Made by a program: the position numbers and the translations under genes. A DNA stretch of 64,000 nt from Pontederia crassipes (lineage: Eukaryota; Streptophyta; Magnoliopsida; Commelinales; Pontederiaceae): contig JAUKPH010000018.1 in assembly GCA_030549335.1 (NCBI GenBank), forward strand, positions 6,758,001 to 6,822,000. Reading direction: 5' to 3'. The notes under the pieces were generated by a model, which saw only the letters and a program-made list of their open reading frames with translations, was not told where the DNA came from and searched no databases. Below are positions 14,221 to 26,301 of this stretch, piece after piece. The first letter of the stretch is position 1, and every line of letters starts with the position of its first letter.

Positions 14221-15539
14221 TTACAACCTTTGGGTGTCTTAAGAGGTGATAGATCTTTAGAACTTTAACTCTATTTCAAACCGAAGTTGAACCGTTACAA
14301 TCAAAGATAACGCTCTTAGGGATTAGAGTCTTAGAGTTAGGTTCAAAGCTATAAGTTATAGATACTTATGACAACCTTTGGGTGTCCTAAGAGGTGATAG
14401 ATCTTTAGAACTTTAATTCTATTTCAAACCGAAGTTGAACCGTTACAATCAAAGATAATGCTCTTGGGGATTAGAGTCTTAGAGTTAGGTTCAAAGCTAT
14501 AAGTTATAGATACTTATTACAACCTTTGGGTGTCTTAAGAGGTGATAGATCTTTAGAACTTTAACTCTATTTCAAACCGAAGTTGAACCGTTACAATCAA
14601 AGATAACGCTCTTGGGGATTAGAGTCTTAGAGTTAGGTTCAAAGCTATAAGTTATAGAAACTTATTACAACCTTTGTGTGTCCTAAGAGGTGATAGATCT
14701 TTAGAACTTTAACTCTATTTCAAACCGAAGTTGAACTGTTACAATCAAAGATAACGCTCTTGGGGATTGGAGTCTTTGAGTAAGGTGCAAAGCTATAAGT
14801 TATAGATACTTATTACAACCTTTGGGTGCCCTATGAGGTGTTAGATCTTTAGTACTTTAACTTATTTCAAACCGAAGTTGAACCGTTACAATCAAAGATA
14901 ACGCTCTTGGGGATTAGAGTCTTAGAGTAAGGTGCAAAGCTATAAGTTATAGATACTTATTACAACCTTTGGGTGTCCTAAGAGGTGATAGTTCTTTAGA
15001 ATTTTAACTCCATTTCAATCCGAAGTTGAACTATTATAATCAAAGATAACGCTCTTGGGATTAGAGTCTTAGAGTTGGGTTCAAAGCTATAAGTGATAGA
15101 TACTTATTACAACCTTTGGGTGTCCTAAGAGGTGATAGATCTTTAGAACTTTGACTCTATTTCAAACGGAAGTTGAATCGTTACAATCAAAGATAACGAT
15201 CTTGGGGATTAGAGTCTTAGAGTAAGGTGAAAAGCTATAAGTTATAGATACTTATTACAACCTTTGGGTGCCCTAAGAAGTGATAGATCTTTAGAACTTT
15301 AACTCTATTTCAAACCGAAGTTGAACCGTTACAATCAAAGATAACGCTCTTGGGGATTAGAGTCTTAGAGTTGGGTACAAAGCTATAAGTTATAGATACT
15401 TATTACAACCTTTGGGTGTCCTAAGAGGTGATAGATCTTTAGAACTTTAACTCTATTTCAAACCGGAGTTGAACCGTTACAATCAAAGATAACGCGCTTG
15501 GGGATTAGAGTCTTAGAGTTAGGTTCAAAGCTATAAGTT
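14210..15539. repeat. 9-monomer duplication (1330 bp), copy 1, with diverged monomers
   Basis: The markers ATAATGCTC (14455 to 15785) and TGGGGATTGG (14761 to 16091) recur 1330 bp apart, i.e. nine monomers minus 2 bp. The 2 bp are missing from the monomer near 14858, which reads AACTTATTTC instead of AACTCTATTTC. Several monomers here carry private changes (GTGCCCTATGAG, TTAGATCTTTAGTAC, GAGTAAGGTG). Confidence 0.7.
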
Positions 15540-16480
15540 ATAAATACTTATTACAACCTTTGGGTGTCTTAAGAGGTGATAGATCTTTAGAACTTTAACT
15601 CTATTTCAAACCGAAGTTGAACCGTTACAATCAAAGATAACGCTCTTAGGGATTAGAGTCTTAGAGTTAGGTTCAAAGCTATAAGTTATAGATACTTATG
15701 ACAACCTTTGGGTGTCCTAAGAGGTGATAGATCTTTAGAACTTTAATTCTATTTCAAACCGAAGTTGAACCGTTACAATCAAAGATAATGCTCTTGGGGA
15801 TTAGAGTCTTAGAGTTAGGTTCAAAGCTATAAGTTATAGATACTTATTACAACCTTTGGGTGTCTTAAGAGGTGATAGATCTTTAGAACTTTAACTCTAT
15901 TTCAAACCGAAGTTGAACCGTTACAATCAAAGATAACGCTCTTGGGGATTAGAGTCTTAGAGTTAGGTTCAAAGCTATAAGTTATAGATACTTATTACAA
16001 CCTTTGTGTGTCCTAAGAGGTGATAGATCTTTAGAACTTTAACTCTATTTCAAACCGAAGTTGAACTGTTACAATCAAAGATAACGCTCTTGGGGATTGG
16101 AGTCTTTGAGTAAGGTGCAAAGCTATAAGTTATAGATACTTATTACAACCTTTGGGTGCCCTATGAGGTGTTAGATCTTTAGTACTTTAACTTATTTCAA
16201 ACCGAAGTTGAACCGTTACAATCAAAGATAACGCTCTTGGGGATTAGAGTCTTAGAGTAAGGTGCAAAGCTATAAGTTATAGAAACTTATTACAACCTTT
16301 GGGTGTCCTAAGAGGTGATAGATCTTTAGAACATTAACTCTATTTCAAACCGAAGTTGAACTGTTATAATCAAAGATAACGCTCTTGGGATTAGAGTCTT
16401 ACAGTTGGGTTCAAAGCTATAAGTGATAGATACTTATTACAACCTTTGGGTGTCCTAAGAGGTGATAGATCTTTAGAACT
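15540..16480. repeat. 9-monomer duplication, copy 2, with diverged monomers
   Basis: Partner of 14210-15539 by the same private variants. Around 16380-16430 it carries further singletons (TCTTACAGTTGGG, AAGTGATAG). It joins ordinary monomers near 16480. Confidence 0.65.
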
Positions 16481-19400
16481 TTAATTCTATTTCAAACCGA
16501 AGTTGAACCGTTACAATCAAAGATAACGCTCTTGGGGATTAGAGTCTTAGAGTTAGGTTCAAAGCTATAAGTTATAAATACTTATTACAACCTTTGGGTG
16601 TCTTAAGAGGTGATAGATCTTTAGAACTTTAACTCTATTTCAAACCGAAGTTGAACCGTTACAATCAAAGATAACGCTCTTGGGGATTAGAGTCTTTGAG
16701 TTAGGTTCAAAGCTATAAGTTATAGATACTTATTACAACCTTTGGGTGTCCTAAGAGGTGATAGATCTTTAGAACTTTAACTCTTTTTCAAACCGAAGTT
16801 GAACCGTTACAATCAAAGATAACGCTCTTAGGGATTAGAGTCTTAGAGTTAGGTTCAAAGCTATAAGTTATAGATACTTATGACAACCTTTGGGTGTCCA
16901 AAGAGGTGATAGATCTTTAGAACTTTAACTCTTTTTCAAACCGAAGTTGAACCGTTACAATCAAATATAACGCCCTTAGGGATTAGAGTCTTAGAGTTAG
17001 GTTCAAAGCTATAAGTTATAGATACTTATTAAAACCTTTGGGTGTCCTAAGAGGTGATAGATCTTTAGAACTTTAACTCTATTTCAAACCAAAGTTGAAC
17101 CGTTACAATCAAAGATAACTCTCTTGGGGATTAGAGTCTTAGAGTTAGGTTCAAAGCTATAAGTTATAGATACTTATGACAACCTTTGGGTGTCCTAAGA
17201 GGTGATAGATCTTTAGAACTTTAATTCTATTTCAAACCGAAGTTGAACCGTTACAATCACAGATAACGCTCTTCGGGATTAGAGTCTTATTGTTAGGTTC
17301 AAAGCTATAAGTTATAGATACTTATTACAACCTTTGGGTGTCCTAAGAGGTGATAGATCTTTAGAACTTTAACTCTATTTCAAACCGAAGTTGAACCGTT
17401 ACAATCAAAGATAACGCTCTTAGGGATTAGAGTCTTAGAGTTAGGTTCAAAGCTATAAGTTATAGATACTTATGACAACCTTTGGGTGTCCTAAGAGGTG
17501 ATAGATCTTTAGAACTTTAATTCTATTTCAAACCGAAGTTGAACCGTTACAATCAAAGATAACGCTCTTGGGGATTAGAGTCTTAGAGTTAGGTTCAAAG
17601 CTATAAGTTATAGATACTTATGACAACCTTTGGGTGTCCTAAGAGGTGATAGATCTTTAGAACTTTAACTCTATTTCAAACCGAAGTTGAACCGTTACAA
17701 TCAAAGATAACGCTCTTAGGGATTAGAGTCTTAGAGTTAGGTTCAAAGCTATAAGTTATAGATACTTATTACAACCTTTGGGTGTCTTAAGAGGTGATAG
17801 ATCTTTAGAACTTTAACTCTTTTTCAAACCGAAGTTGAACCGTTACAATCAAACATAACGCTCTTAGGGATTAGAGTCTTAGAGTTAGGTTCAAAGCTAT
17901 AAGTTATAGATACTTATGACAACCTTTGGGCGTCCTAAGAGGTGATAGATCTTTAGAACTTTAACTCTTTTTCAAACCGAAGTTGAACCGTTACAATCAA
18001 AGATAACGCTCTTAGGGATTAGAGTCTTAGAGTTAGGTTCAAAGCTATAAGTTATAGATACTTATCACAACCTTTGGGTGTCCTAAGAGGTGATAGATCT
18101 TTAGAACTTTAACTCTTTATCAAACCGAAGTTGAACCGTTACAATCAAAGATAATGCTCTTAGGGATTAGAGTCTTAGAGTTAGGTTCAAAGCTATAAGT
18201 TATAGATACTTATGACAACCTTTGGGTGTCCTAAGAGGTGATAGATCTTTAGAACTTTAACTCTATTTCAAACCGAAGTTGAACCGTTACAATCAAAGAT
18301 AACGCTCTTAGGGATTAGAGTCTTAGAGTTAGGTTCAAAGCTATAAGTTATAGATACTTATTACAACCTTTGGGTGTCTTAAGAGGTGATAGATCTTTAG
18401 AACTTTAACTCTATTTCAAACCGAAGTTGAACCGTTACAATCAAAGATAACGCTCTTAGGGATTAGAGTCTTAGAGTTAGGTTCAAAGCTATAAGTTATA
18501 GATACTTATTACAACCTTTGGGCGTCCTAAGAGGTGATAGATCTTTAGAACTTTAACTCTATTTCAAACCGAAGTTGAACCGTTACAATCAAAGATAACG
18601 CTCTTAGGGATTAGAGTCTTAGAGTTAGATTCAAAGCTATAAGTTATAGACACTTATGACAACCTTTGGGTGTCCTAAGAGGTGATAGATCTTTAGAACT
18701 TGAACTCTTTTTCAAACCGAAGTTGAACCGTTACAATCAAACATAACGCTCTTAGGGATTAGAGTCTTAGAGTTAGGTTCAAAGCTATAAGTTATAGATA
18801 CTTATGACAACCTTTGGGCGTCCTAAGAGGTGATAGATCTTTAGAACTTTAACTCTTTTTCAAACCGAAGTTGAACCGTTACAATCAAAGATAACGCTCT
18901 TAGGGATTAGAGTCTTAGAGTTAGGTTCAAAGCTATAAGTTATAGATACTTATCACAACCTTTGGGTGTCCTAAGAGGTGATAGATCTTTAGAACTTTAA
19001 CTCTATTTCAAACCGAAGTTGAACCGTTACAATCAAAGATAACGCTCTTAGGGATTAGAGTCTTAGAGTTAGGTTCAAAGCTATAAGTTATAGATACTTA
19101 TGACAACCTTTGGGCGTCCTAAGAGGAGATAGATCTTTAGAACTTTAACTCTTTTTCAAACCGAAATTGAACCGTTACAATCAAAGATAACGCTCTTAGG
19201 GATTAGAGTCTTAGAGTTTGGTTCAAAGCTATAAGTTATAGATACTTATTACAACCTTTAGGTGTCCTAAGAGGTGATAGATCTTTAGAACTTTAACTCT
19301 TTTTCAAACCGAAGTTGGACTGTTACAATAAAAAATAACGCTCTTAGGGATTAGAGTCTTAGAGTTAGGTTCAAAGCTATAAGTTATAGATACTTATCAC

Positions 19401-20927
19401 AACCTTTGGGCGTCCTAAGAGGTGTTAGATCTTTAGAACTTTAACTATATTTCAAACCAAAGTTGAACCGTTACAATCAAAGATAACGCTCTTAGGGATT
19501 AGAGTCTTAGAGTTAGGTTCAAAGCTATAAGTTATAGATACTTATGACAACCTTTTGGGTGTCCTAAGAGGTGATAGATCTTTAGAACTTTAACTCTATT
19601 TCAAACCGAAGTTGAACCGTTACAATCAAAGATAACACTCTTAGGGATTAGAGTCTTAGAGTTAGGTTCAAAGCTATAAGTTATAGATACTTATGACAAC
19701 CTTTGGGTGTCCTAAGAGGTGATAGATCTTTAGAACTTTAACTCTTTTTCAAACCGAAGTTGAACCGTTACAATCAAAGATAACGCTCTTAGGGATTAGA
19801 GTCTTTGAGTTAGGTTCAAAGCTATAAGTTATAGATACTTATTACAACCTTTGGGTGAACTAAGAGGTGATAGATCTTTAGAACTTTAACTCTATTTCAA
19901 ACCGAAGTTGAACCGTTACAATCAAATATAACGCTCTTGGGGATTAGAGTCTTAGAGTTAGGTTCAAAGCTATAAGTTATAGAAACTTATTACAACCTTT
20001 GGGTGTCCTAAGAGGTGATAGATCTTTAGAACATTAACTCTATTTCAAACCGAAGTTGAACCGTTACAATCAAAGATAACGCTCTTGGGGATTAGAGTCT
20101 TAGAGTTAGGTTCAAAGCTATAAGTTATAGATACTTATGACGACCTTTGGGTGTCCTAAGAGGTGATAGATCTTTAGAACTTTAATTTTATTTCAAACCG
20201 AAGTTGAACCGTTACAATCAAAGATAACGATCTTGGGGATTAGAGTCTTAGAGTTAGGTTCAAAGCTATAAGTTATAGATACTTATTACAACCTTTGGGT
20301 GTCGTAAGAGGTGATAGATCTTTAGAACTTTAACTCTATTTCAAACCGAAGTTGAACCGTTACAATCAAAGATAACGCTCTTGGGGATTAGAGTCTTTGA
20401 GTTAGGTTCAAAGCTATAAGTTATAGATACTTATTACAACCTTTGGGTGAACTAAGAGGTGATAGATCTTTAGAACTTTAACTCTATTTCAAACCGAAGT
20501 TGAACCGTTACAATCAAAGATAACGCTCTTGGGGATTAGAGTCTTAGAGTTAGGTTCAAAGCTATAAGTTATAGAAACTTATTACAACCTTTGGGTGTCC
20601 TAAGAGGTGATAGATCTTTAGAACTTTAACTCTATTTCAAACCGAAGTTGAACCGTTACAATCAAAGATAACGCTCTTAGGGATTAGAGTCTTAGAGTTA
20701 GGTTCAAAGCTATAAGTTATAGATACTTATTACAACCTTTGGGTGTCTTAAGAGGTGATAGATCTTTAGAACTTTAACTCTATTTCAAACCGAAGTTGAA
20801 CCGTTACAATCAAAGATAACGCTCTTAGGGATTAGAGTCTTAGAGTTAGGTTCAAAGCTATAAGTTATAGATACTTATTACAACCTTTGGGTGTCCTAAG
20901 AGGTGATAGTTCTTTAGAACTTTATCT

Positions 20928-20932
20928 CTATT
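20928..20932. repeat. Target site duplication, left copy (CTATT)
   Basis: The 5 bp CTATT directly before the LTR terminus TG are repeated directly after the other LTR terminus CA (28075-28079). Five bases is the usual target duplication for Ty3/gypsy integrases. Removing the element plus one CTATT restores an ordinary monomer (CTATTTCAAACC). Confidence 0.97.
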
Positions 20933-21216
20933 TGATACGATGCTCAAGAACAATGCCTTGAGTGACCGGAACAATATATGATAATCAAAGAAACGAGATC
21001 AAACGAATTTTCAAGGCAGCGGAATATCAACCTCAAGATTACAATGAACCAAGCAATCGATATTATAAATAGATGGATTTAACCACAAGATAGCCAACCT
21101 TGTAATTAACAGCGGAAGTTCCCGAAGAACGGGTTGCAGGAGTTCCCTCACAGCAAAAGCAATTAAGCCATAATTTTCATAGATTCAAAGATCTCTAACA
21201 TAACAATGAGTAACAG

Positions 21217-21224
21217 TATTTATA
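21217..21224 (-). promoter_or_regulatory. TATA-like box, 3' LTR copy
   Basis: TATAAATA on the element strand (context GTCTATAAATACTG), the counterpart of the box at 27642-27649. In this LTR it lies downstream of the polyprotein stop. It could in principle start transcripts reading leftward into the satellite. That is possible but not shown. Confidence 0.5.
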
Positions 21225-21365
21225 GACCCTAGAAACAGAATTTGGGCTGAAAGAAAATACCCTAACTTAGCCCACAAGTAACCTAACTAATTTAACAAAA
21301 TAACAAACTCAATTTCTGTTACAATCCTCATCAACATATTCCATATTTAATTAATTCCGAAAATT

Positions 21366-21399
21366 CCAAATAAATATGGTTAAACCATGATTTATTTGG
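21366..21399. other. 34-bp near-perfect palindrome just after the gag-pol stop
   Basis: Outer arms CCAAATAAAT / ATTTATTTGG and inner arms ATGGTT / AACCAT give 16 paired positions, with a single-base centre and one unpaired G. On the element strand it begins 6 bases after the TAA stop, so the RNA could form a hairpin immediately 3' of the reading frame. The same palindrome is in the 5' LTR at 27791-27824. A role in RNA 3'-end handling or as a protein-binding dyad in U3 is only inference. Confidence 0.85.
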
Positions 21400-21405
21400 C
21401 CTGAG

Positions 21406-24400
21406 TTATGCTGACTCTTCATGCGGCCCAATTTGTAACACATTGAGAAGTTGGATCTGATTTGTAGTTGCATGCCCACTTTGTAAATGATTTTCTATTG
21501 TCTTCTGAAGTTGTTTTGCTCTTGATCTTGTGAGTGGGCGTGAGGATTCTTGATCAGTTTCTTTATCTCGAAGATCCACATCATTATCCTGATCATCATC
21601 GGACTTTTCTTGATCAGTTGCATTTATGGAAGCTTCCCGATTCATATCATTTCCCTCCTCTTCAAAAGGATTCGTCCTCGAATCTGTATAAAAATCAAAA
21701 GGAGACAAGTCAGTAACATTGAAAGTAGAACTCACTTGATACTTACCTTGCAAGTCAACTCTATATGCATTGTCATTAATTTTCTCGATGATCTTAAAAG
21801 GACCATCTCCACGTGGATGCAACTTTGACTTTCGTTCTCGTGGAAATCTCTCTTTTCTGAAATGTATCCAAACAAAATCTCCTGGTTGGAAAGTAATCTT
21901 CTTCCTCTTGATATTCGAGCGATTAGCAACTTGTTCATTCCTTTGAAGAATATGATCCCTAGTATCCTCATGAATCTTCTTAACCAATTCAGCTTTCCTT
22001 TTGCCATCTAAATTGGCAACTTCTTTCACTGGCAGTGGAATCAAATCTAAAGGAGTTAATGGATTAAAACCATAAACAACTTCAAAAGGAGTAAACTTGG
22101 TAGATGTATGCAATGTTCTATTATAAGCAAATTCAATTACAGGCAAGCATTCTTCCCACGATTTCAAATTTTTCTTTATCACAGCACGCAGTAAAGTACC
22201 AAGAGTTCGATTTACTACCTCGGTTTGCCCATCAGTTTGCGGGTGGCAAGTAGTAGAAAATAGCAATTTTGTACCCAACTTACCCCATAGAACACGCCAA
22301 AAGTGGCTCAGAAATTTGACATCCCTATCACTTACAATAGTTTTGGGAATGCCATGTAGGCGCACAACCTCTTTAAAGAATAAATCTGCAACATGAGTAG
22401 CATCGTTAGTTTTACGACAAGGAATAAAGTGTGCCATTTTTGAAAACCTGTCAACAACAACAAATATGGAGTCTTTTCCACTTCTAGACCGTGGCAAACC
22501 TAGAACAAAATCCATGGAAACATCAGTCCAAGGATGACTAGGAACTGGCAAAGGCATATATAATCCATGGGGTCTAACTTTAGATTTAGCCTTCCTGCAT
22601 GCTATGCAATTAGAACAATTTCGTTGCACATCTCTCTTCATGTGAGGCCAAAAGAAATGTTCTTTCAAAATTTCTAGAGTTTTCAAAACTCCAAAATGCC
22701 CCATCAATCCTCCCGCATGTGATTCTTTAACAAGCAATTCACGCAAAGAACAATGAGGAATACATAGCTTATTCTTGCGAAACAAATACCCTTCAAATCT
22801 GTAAAAATTTTCAAAACCAGATTTTTCACAAGCTTTAAACACAACAGGGAAATCAGGATCTTTCTCATACAAATCCTTCAAATATTCAAAACCCAGGAAT
22901 TTTGCATCAAGTAATGAGATAAGTGTATACCTTCGTGACAACGCATCAGCAACTATATTTTCCTTTCCATGTTTATATTTGATAACAAAAGGAAACATTT
23001 CAATGAATTCAACCCAGTGACCATGTCGTCGATTTAGCTTACCTTGTCCCTTCAAATGTTTTAAGGATTCATGGTCTGAATGAATGACAAATTCTTTAGA
23101 CCACAAATAGTGTTGCCAAGTCTCTAAAGCTCTCACCAATGCATAAAGCTCTTTGTCATATGTGGGATAGTTAAGAGCTGCGCCACTGAGTTTCTCGCTA
23201 AAATAAGCAATTGGTCTTCCTTCCTGCATTAGAACAGCACCAATACCAATTCCTGAAGCATCACATTCTATTTCAAAAGTTTTGGTAAAATCAGGTAAAA
23301 CAAGCAAAGGAGCTGAACTTAGCTTGTCTTTCAATGTATTGAAGGCGGTCTCCTGCTCTTCTGTCCATCGGAAGCCAACATTCTTTTTTATTACTTCAGT
23401 CAAAGGAGAAGCTAGAGTGCTAAAATTTGGTACAAATCTGCGATAGAAGCTAGCTAGACCATGAAAACTTCGCACATCCGTCACTGTTTTCGGTGTAGGC
23501 CATTCTTTGATTGCCTTGACTTTTTCTTCATCAACCTCTACACCTTTAGAGCTAACAACAAAGCCAAGAAAAAGTACTCTATCCATGCAGAAATCACACT
23601 TTTTCATGTTAGCATATAACTTTTCATGCCTTAAAGTCTCAAGCACAAGTCTTAAATGTTCAATATGATCAGTTAAGCACTTACTATAAATCAATATGTC
23701 ATCAAAATACACAACAACAAATTTGCCTATAAAAGCACGCAAGACATGATTCATCAATCTCATAAAAGTACTAGGTGCATTCGTGAGACCAAACGGCATA
23801 ACCAACCACTCGTATAAACCATGTTTTGTTTTAAAGGCAGTCTTCCATTCATCACCTTCTCTCATCCGGATTTGATGGTATCCACTTTTTAAATCAATCT
23901 TAGAAAATATAGAAGAACCATGCAACTCATCAAGCATATCATCTAATCGAGGAATAGGGTGTCGATATTTTACCGTAATCTTATTTACTGCACGACAATC
24001 AACACACATTCGCCAAGTCCCATCCTTCTTTGGCACTAGTAAAACAGGGACAGCACAAGGGCTCATGCTCTCACGAACAAGCCCTTTAGAAAGGAGTTCT
24101 TCCACCTGCTTTTGTAACTCTTTTGTTTCTTCAGAGTTGCTCCGGTAAGCTGGACGATTTGGAATTTGTGCGCCCGGAATGAAGTCAATCTGGTGTTCAA
24201 TTCCTCTAATTGGAGGTAAACCTGAAGGTATTTCATCGGGCAAGACATCTTGAAATTCCTGCAATAAAGAGATAACAACACTAGGTAGAGGAGTGTCAGC
24301 ATTAGACAAGTAGACCTCCTTGTATAATAACAAGATCATTGGCCTCATTGAGTTGTAAACTTCTTGATTTTCACTCACTCTAGCTACAGCACTCATTTTT

Positions 24401-26301
24401 TTATCTTTCCTGCTCTCTTGCTTCTCATCTCCTCTTACCCTGCCCACTTTTTCTTTTTCGTTGTTTGCACTCAGATTTTCAACTCTTCCTTTCTCTTCTT
24501 TCACCATGCTCACTTTTACATCATTACTTTTTCCACTCTGATTTTCAACTCTACTCTCACTCTCTTTTTGTGTTGGCTGAACTTGACTAACATTCTGAAG
24601 TTCCTTGTAATAAGTGGCCATGGACTTCTTTATTTGCAATTGCTCCTCAAACACTTGGTGTGGTAATAATGGTACCAATGTGCTATGTCGCTTGTCCTTG
24701 TGGAAACTATAGCGATTTGTGTGACCATCATGTGTGGCATGTCTATCAAACTGCCAAGGTCTCCCAAGTAAGATGTGGCATGCCTGCATAGGTACAACAT
24801 CGCACAACACCTCATCAGCATACTTCCCAATAGAAAATGATATCAATACCTGTTTTGTAACTTTGAGCTCTCCATTTTCATTTAACCATTGGAGCCTGTA
24901 AGGTTTTGGATGCTTCAAAGTAGGTAAACAAAGCTTGTCAACCATAAACTTACTTGCCACATTAACACAACTCCCACTATCAATGATCAGCCCACAAGTA
25001 CGATCTTGCACACGACAACGAGCATAAAAGATGTTCTCTCTTTGAAGTTCTTCAGTGTTTTCTTGGACATTTATATGTAATGTTCTCAGAATCACAAAAT
25101 TTTTCCCAACTTCTTCAATTTCTTCTCCACTTTCTTCTTCTGCACTCTCTTGTGATAAGTCTTCTTCAGATGCAATATCACCGTTGTCCATCATGATCAT
25201 AGCACGTTTATTTGGGCATTGCGAAGCAATATGACCTGAACCAAGACAACGAAAACATTTAATATCTCGAGTCCTTTGTGAACTATTAGAGGCAATACCT
25301 TTGTCCTTTGAGTTGGAATGTTCAGCCTTGTTTTTCTCCTCTAATTTTTGAGTTGGCTTATCAACTAACTTGGAATTTGCACGCCATTTTGATTTCCAAG
25401 CAGAATTTGAACTTTCAGATTTGCTATTTGGACGAATATCTTTCTTCAATTGCTTCTCAACCTTTATAGCCTTATGCAGAACTTCATCCAACTCCAAATA
25501 CTCTTGCAATTCCACAACTCTAGAAATCTCTCGATTCAGCCCGCATATGAATCTTGCAATTGTGTCTTCTCGATCCTCATTTATGTTGGCTCGGATGAGT
25601 GCCGTTTCCATCTCTTTATAGTACTCTTCAACAGTCTTTGATCCCTGTCTCATAGTCTGCAATTTCATACGTAAGTCACGATAATATGATGGAGGAACAA
25701 ATCTTCTCCTCAATATAATTTTCATGTCATCCCAATATTCAACTGGAGGCTCTCGATTTCTGCGCCTATTAATGGTTAATTGATTCCACCAAGTAATAGC
25801 ATAATCAGCAAAGGATACAACAGCAAGTTTAACCTTTTTCTCATCGGAGTAATTATGACAATCAAATATACTTTCCACCCTTTGTTCCCACTCAATATAG
25901 ACATCAGGATCGCTTTTACCTTGAAAGGTAGGGAGAGAGAGTTTGATTGAACCTGTGTTTCGATCAGTAACATCTCTATCTTGTTCCCTTTCTCGTCCAT
26001 TTCTTCTACCTCCAATCTGAACACGTCTATGCCTTCTCCCATGTCTATCAGAGGCTTCATCATCTTCCTCTTCCATCTCTTCATCATCAACAACATGGCG
26101 TCTTCGGCGATCTCTTCTTTGGTTTGGATGTATAACCTGTTGTAGTTGTGCAATTTGATCCTTCTGCACATCTACTTCATCGTGAAGTTCAGTAATCATG
26201 TTTCCAAGACGTTGAAAATGTTGCGTCATGACTTCCATCATCCTTGTAGGATCAATTTCTTCGTTTCTAGGATTAATCTCTTTGTCCTTTCCTGTTGACA
26301 T
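21406..26301 (-). CDS. gag-pol: Gag-Pol polyprotein of a CRM-like Ty3/gypsy retrotransposon
   Basis: One continuous frame of about 1631 residues encodes particle protein and enzymes. Order (approximate residues from the ATG at 26301): N-terminal coiled coil 19-58; arginine-rich and acidic stretch 60-110; Gag core with TWWNQL near 170; zinc knuckle CX2CX4HX4C at 349-362; aspartic protease motif DSGS at 441; Lys/Glu/Ser-rich linker about 574-648; reverse transcriptase with YFDD at 865-868; RNase H with acidic residues 1014, 1051, 1076 and 1119; integrase zinc domain (CX2C at 1232-1235); catalytic D1264, D1325 and E1361 (the D-35-E spacing); GPF module about 1498-1538. A canonical chromodomain is not obvious. 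The last 80 or so residues are encoded in the 3' LTR. I chose the ATG at 26301 because the open frame upstream to 26322 begins at TTG and has no ATG. Expression presumably yields one precursor cut by the protease. The element looks whole. Confidence 0.95.
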   Translation of the reverse strand: MSTGKDKEINPRNEEIDPTRMMEVMTQHFQRLGNMITELHDEVDVQKDQIAQLQQVIHPNQRRDRRRRHVVDDEEMEEEDDEASDRHGRRHRRVQIGGRRNGREREQDRDVTDRNTGSIKLSLPTFQGKSDPDVYIEWEQRVESIFDCHNYSDEKKVKLAVVSFADYAITWWNQLTINRRRNREPPVEYWDDMKIILRRRFVPPSYYRDLRMKLQTMRQGSKTVEEYYKEMETALIRANINEDREDTIARFICGLNREISRVVELQEYLELDEVLHKAIKVEKQLKKDIRPNSKSESSNSAWKSKWRANSKLVDKPTQKLEEKNKAEHSNSKDKGIASNSSQRTRDIKCFRCLGSGHIASQCPNKRAMIMMDNGDIASEEDLSQESAEEESGEEIEEVGKNFVILRTLHINVQENTEELQRENIFYARCRVQDRTCGLIIDSGSCVNVASKFMVDKLCLPTLKHPKPYRLQWLNENGELKVTKQVLISFSIGKYADEVLCDVVPMQACHILLGRPWQFDRHATHDGHTNRYSFHKDKRHSTLVPLLPHQVFEEQLQIKKSMATYYKELQNVSQVQPTQKESESRVENQSGKSNDVKVSMVKEEKGRVENLSANNEKEKVGRVRGDEKQESRKDKKMSAVARVSENQEVYNSMRPMILLLYKEVYLSNADTPLPSVVISLLQEFQDVLPDEIPSGLPPIRGIEHQIDFIPGAQIPNRPAYRSNSEETKELQKQVEELLSKGLVRESMSPCAVPVLLVPKKDGTWRMCVDCRAVNKITVKYRHPIPRLDDMLDELHGSSIFSKIDLKSGYHQIRMREGDEWKTAFKTKHGLYEWLVMPFGLTNAPSTFMRLMNHVLRAFIGKFVVVYFDDILIYSKCLTDHIEHLRLVLETLRHEKLYANMKKCDFCMDRVLFLGFVVSSKGVEVDEEKVKAIKEWPTPKTVTDVRSFHGLASFYRRFVPNFSTLASPLTEVIKKNVGFRWTEEQETAFNTLKDKLSSAPLLVLPDFTKTFEIECDASGIGIGAVLMQEGRPIAYFSEKLSGAALNYPTYDKELYALVRALETWQHYLWSKEFVIHSDHESLKHLKGQGKLNRRHGHWVEFIEMFPFVIKYKHGKENIVADALSRRYTLISLLDAKFLGFEYLKDLYEKDPDFPVVFKACEKSGFENFYRFEGYLFRKNKLCIPHCSLRELLVKESHAGGLMGHFGVLKTLEILKEHFFWPHMKRDVQRNCSNCIACRKAKSKVRPHGLYMPLPVPSHPWTDVSMDFVLGLPRSRSGKDSIFVVVDRFSKMAHFIPCRKTNDATHVADLFFKEVVRLHGIPKTIVSDRDVKFLSHFWRVLWGKLGTKLLFSTTCHPQTDGQTEVVNRTLGTLLRAVIKKNLKSWEECLPVIEFAYNRTLHTSTKFTPFEVVYGFNPLTPLDLIPLPVKEVANLDGKRKAELVKKIHEDTRDHILQRNEQVANRSNIKRKKITFQPGDFVWIHFRKERFPRERKSKLHPRGDGPFKIIEKINDNAYRVDLQGKYQVSSTFNVTDLSPFDFYTDSRTNPFEEEGNDMNREASINATDQEKSDDDQDNDVDLRDKETDQESSRPLTRSRAKQLQKTIENHLQSGHATTNQIQLLNVLQIGPHEESA
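21650..21663 (-). other. Polypurine tract (plus-strand primer) inside the reading frame
   Basis: On the element strand this reads GAAGAGGAGGGAAA and abuts the 3' LTR start, the required position for second-strand priming. It is also coding: it specifies the EEEGN portion of the polyprotein, so sequence here is constrained both for priming and for protein. Confidence 0.9.

Larger units (their letters stand above)
1..20932. repeat. 148-bp satellite array, left arm (about 141 monomers)
   Basis: Head-to-tail copies of one AT-rich monomer. Starting the monomer at AGATACTTAT, successive copies begin at 1, 149 and 297, so the period is 148 bp. Copies differ at a limited set of sites: TTACAACC/GACAACC/CACAACC/GACGACC; GTGTCCTA/GCGTCCTA/GTGTCTTA/GTGAACTA/GTGTCCAA; CTCTATTT/CTCTTTTT/CTCCATTT/TTCTATTT; CCGAAG/CCAAAG; CAAAGATA/CAAATATA/CACAGATA; CTTGGGG/CTTAGGG/CTAAGGG/CTTCGGG. 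The same variant combinations recur in the same order over kilobases, which is higher-order repeat organisation. Stops occur throughout and I see no gene, tRNA or other element here. The length is close to one nucleosome wrap and typical of plant centromere satellites. Centromeric function is inferred from this and from the CRM-like insertion. Confidence 0.97.
20933..21649 (-). repeat. 3' LTR (717 bp)
   Basis: Direct repeat of 27358-28074, offset 6425 bp, with no difference found by eye. In element orientation it begins at 21649 (TGATATGAATC) and ends at 20933 (ATCGTATCA). The first 244 bases are coding: the gag-pol frame enters from the internal region and stops at 21406. This is also where transcripts of the element should end. 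Confidence 0.97.

Noticed and set aside
1-20932. CRISPR-like array
   Set aside because: Units are contiguous 148-bp repeats without unique spacers, and the organism is a plant.
21534-21828. Plus-strand open frames of 60-92 codons
   Set aside because: Antisense shadows of the gag-pol frame and LTR; no recognisable domain and no plant gene context.
24364-24666. Plus-strand 100-codon frame, Phe/Leu-rich, looking membrane-like
   Set aside because: Antisense of the Lys/Glu-rich linker of the polyprotein; the hydrophobic look is a complement artefact.
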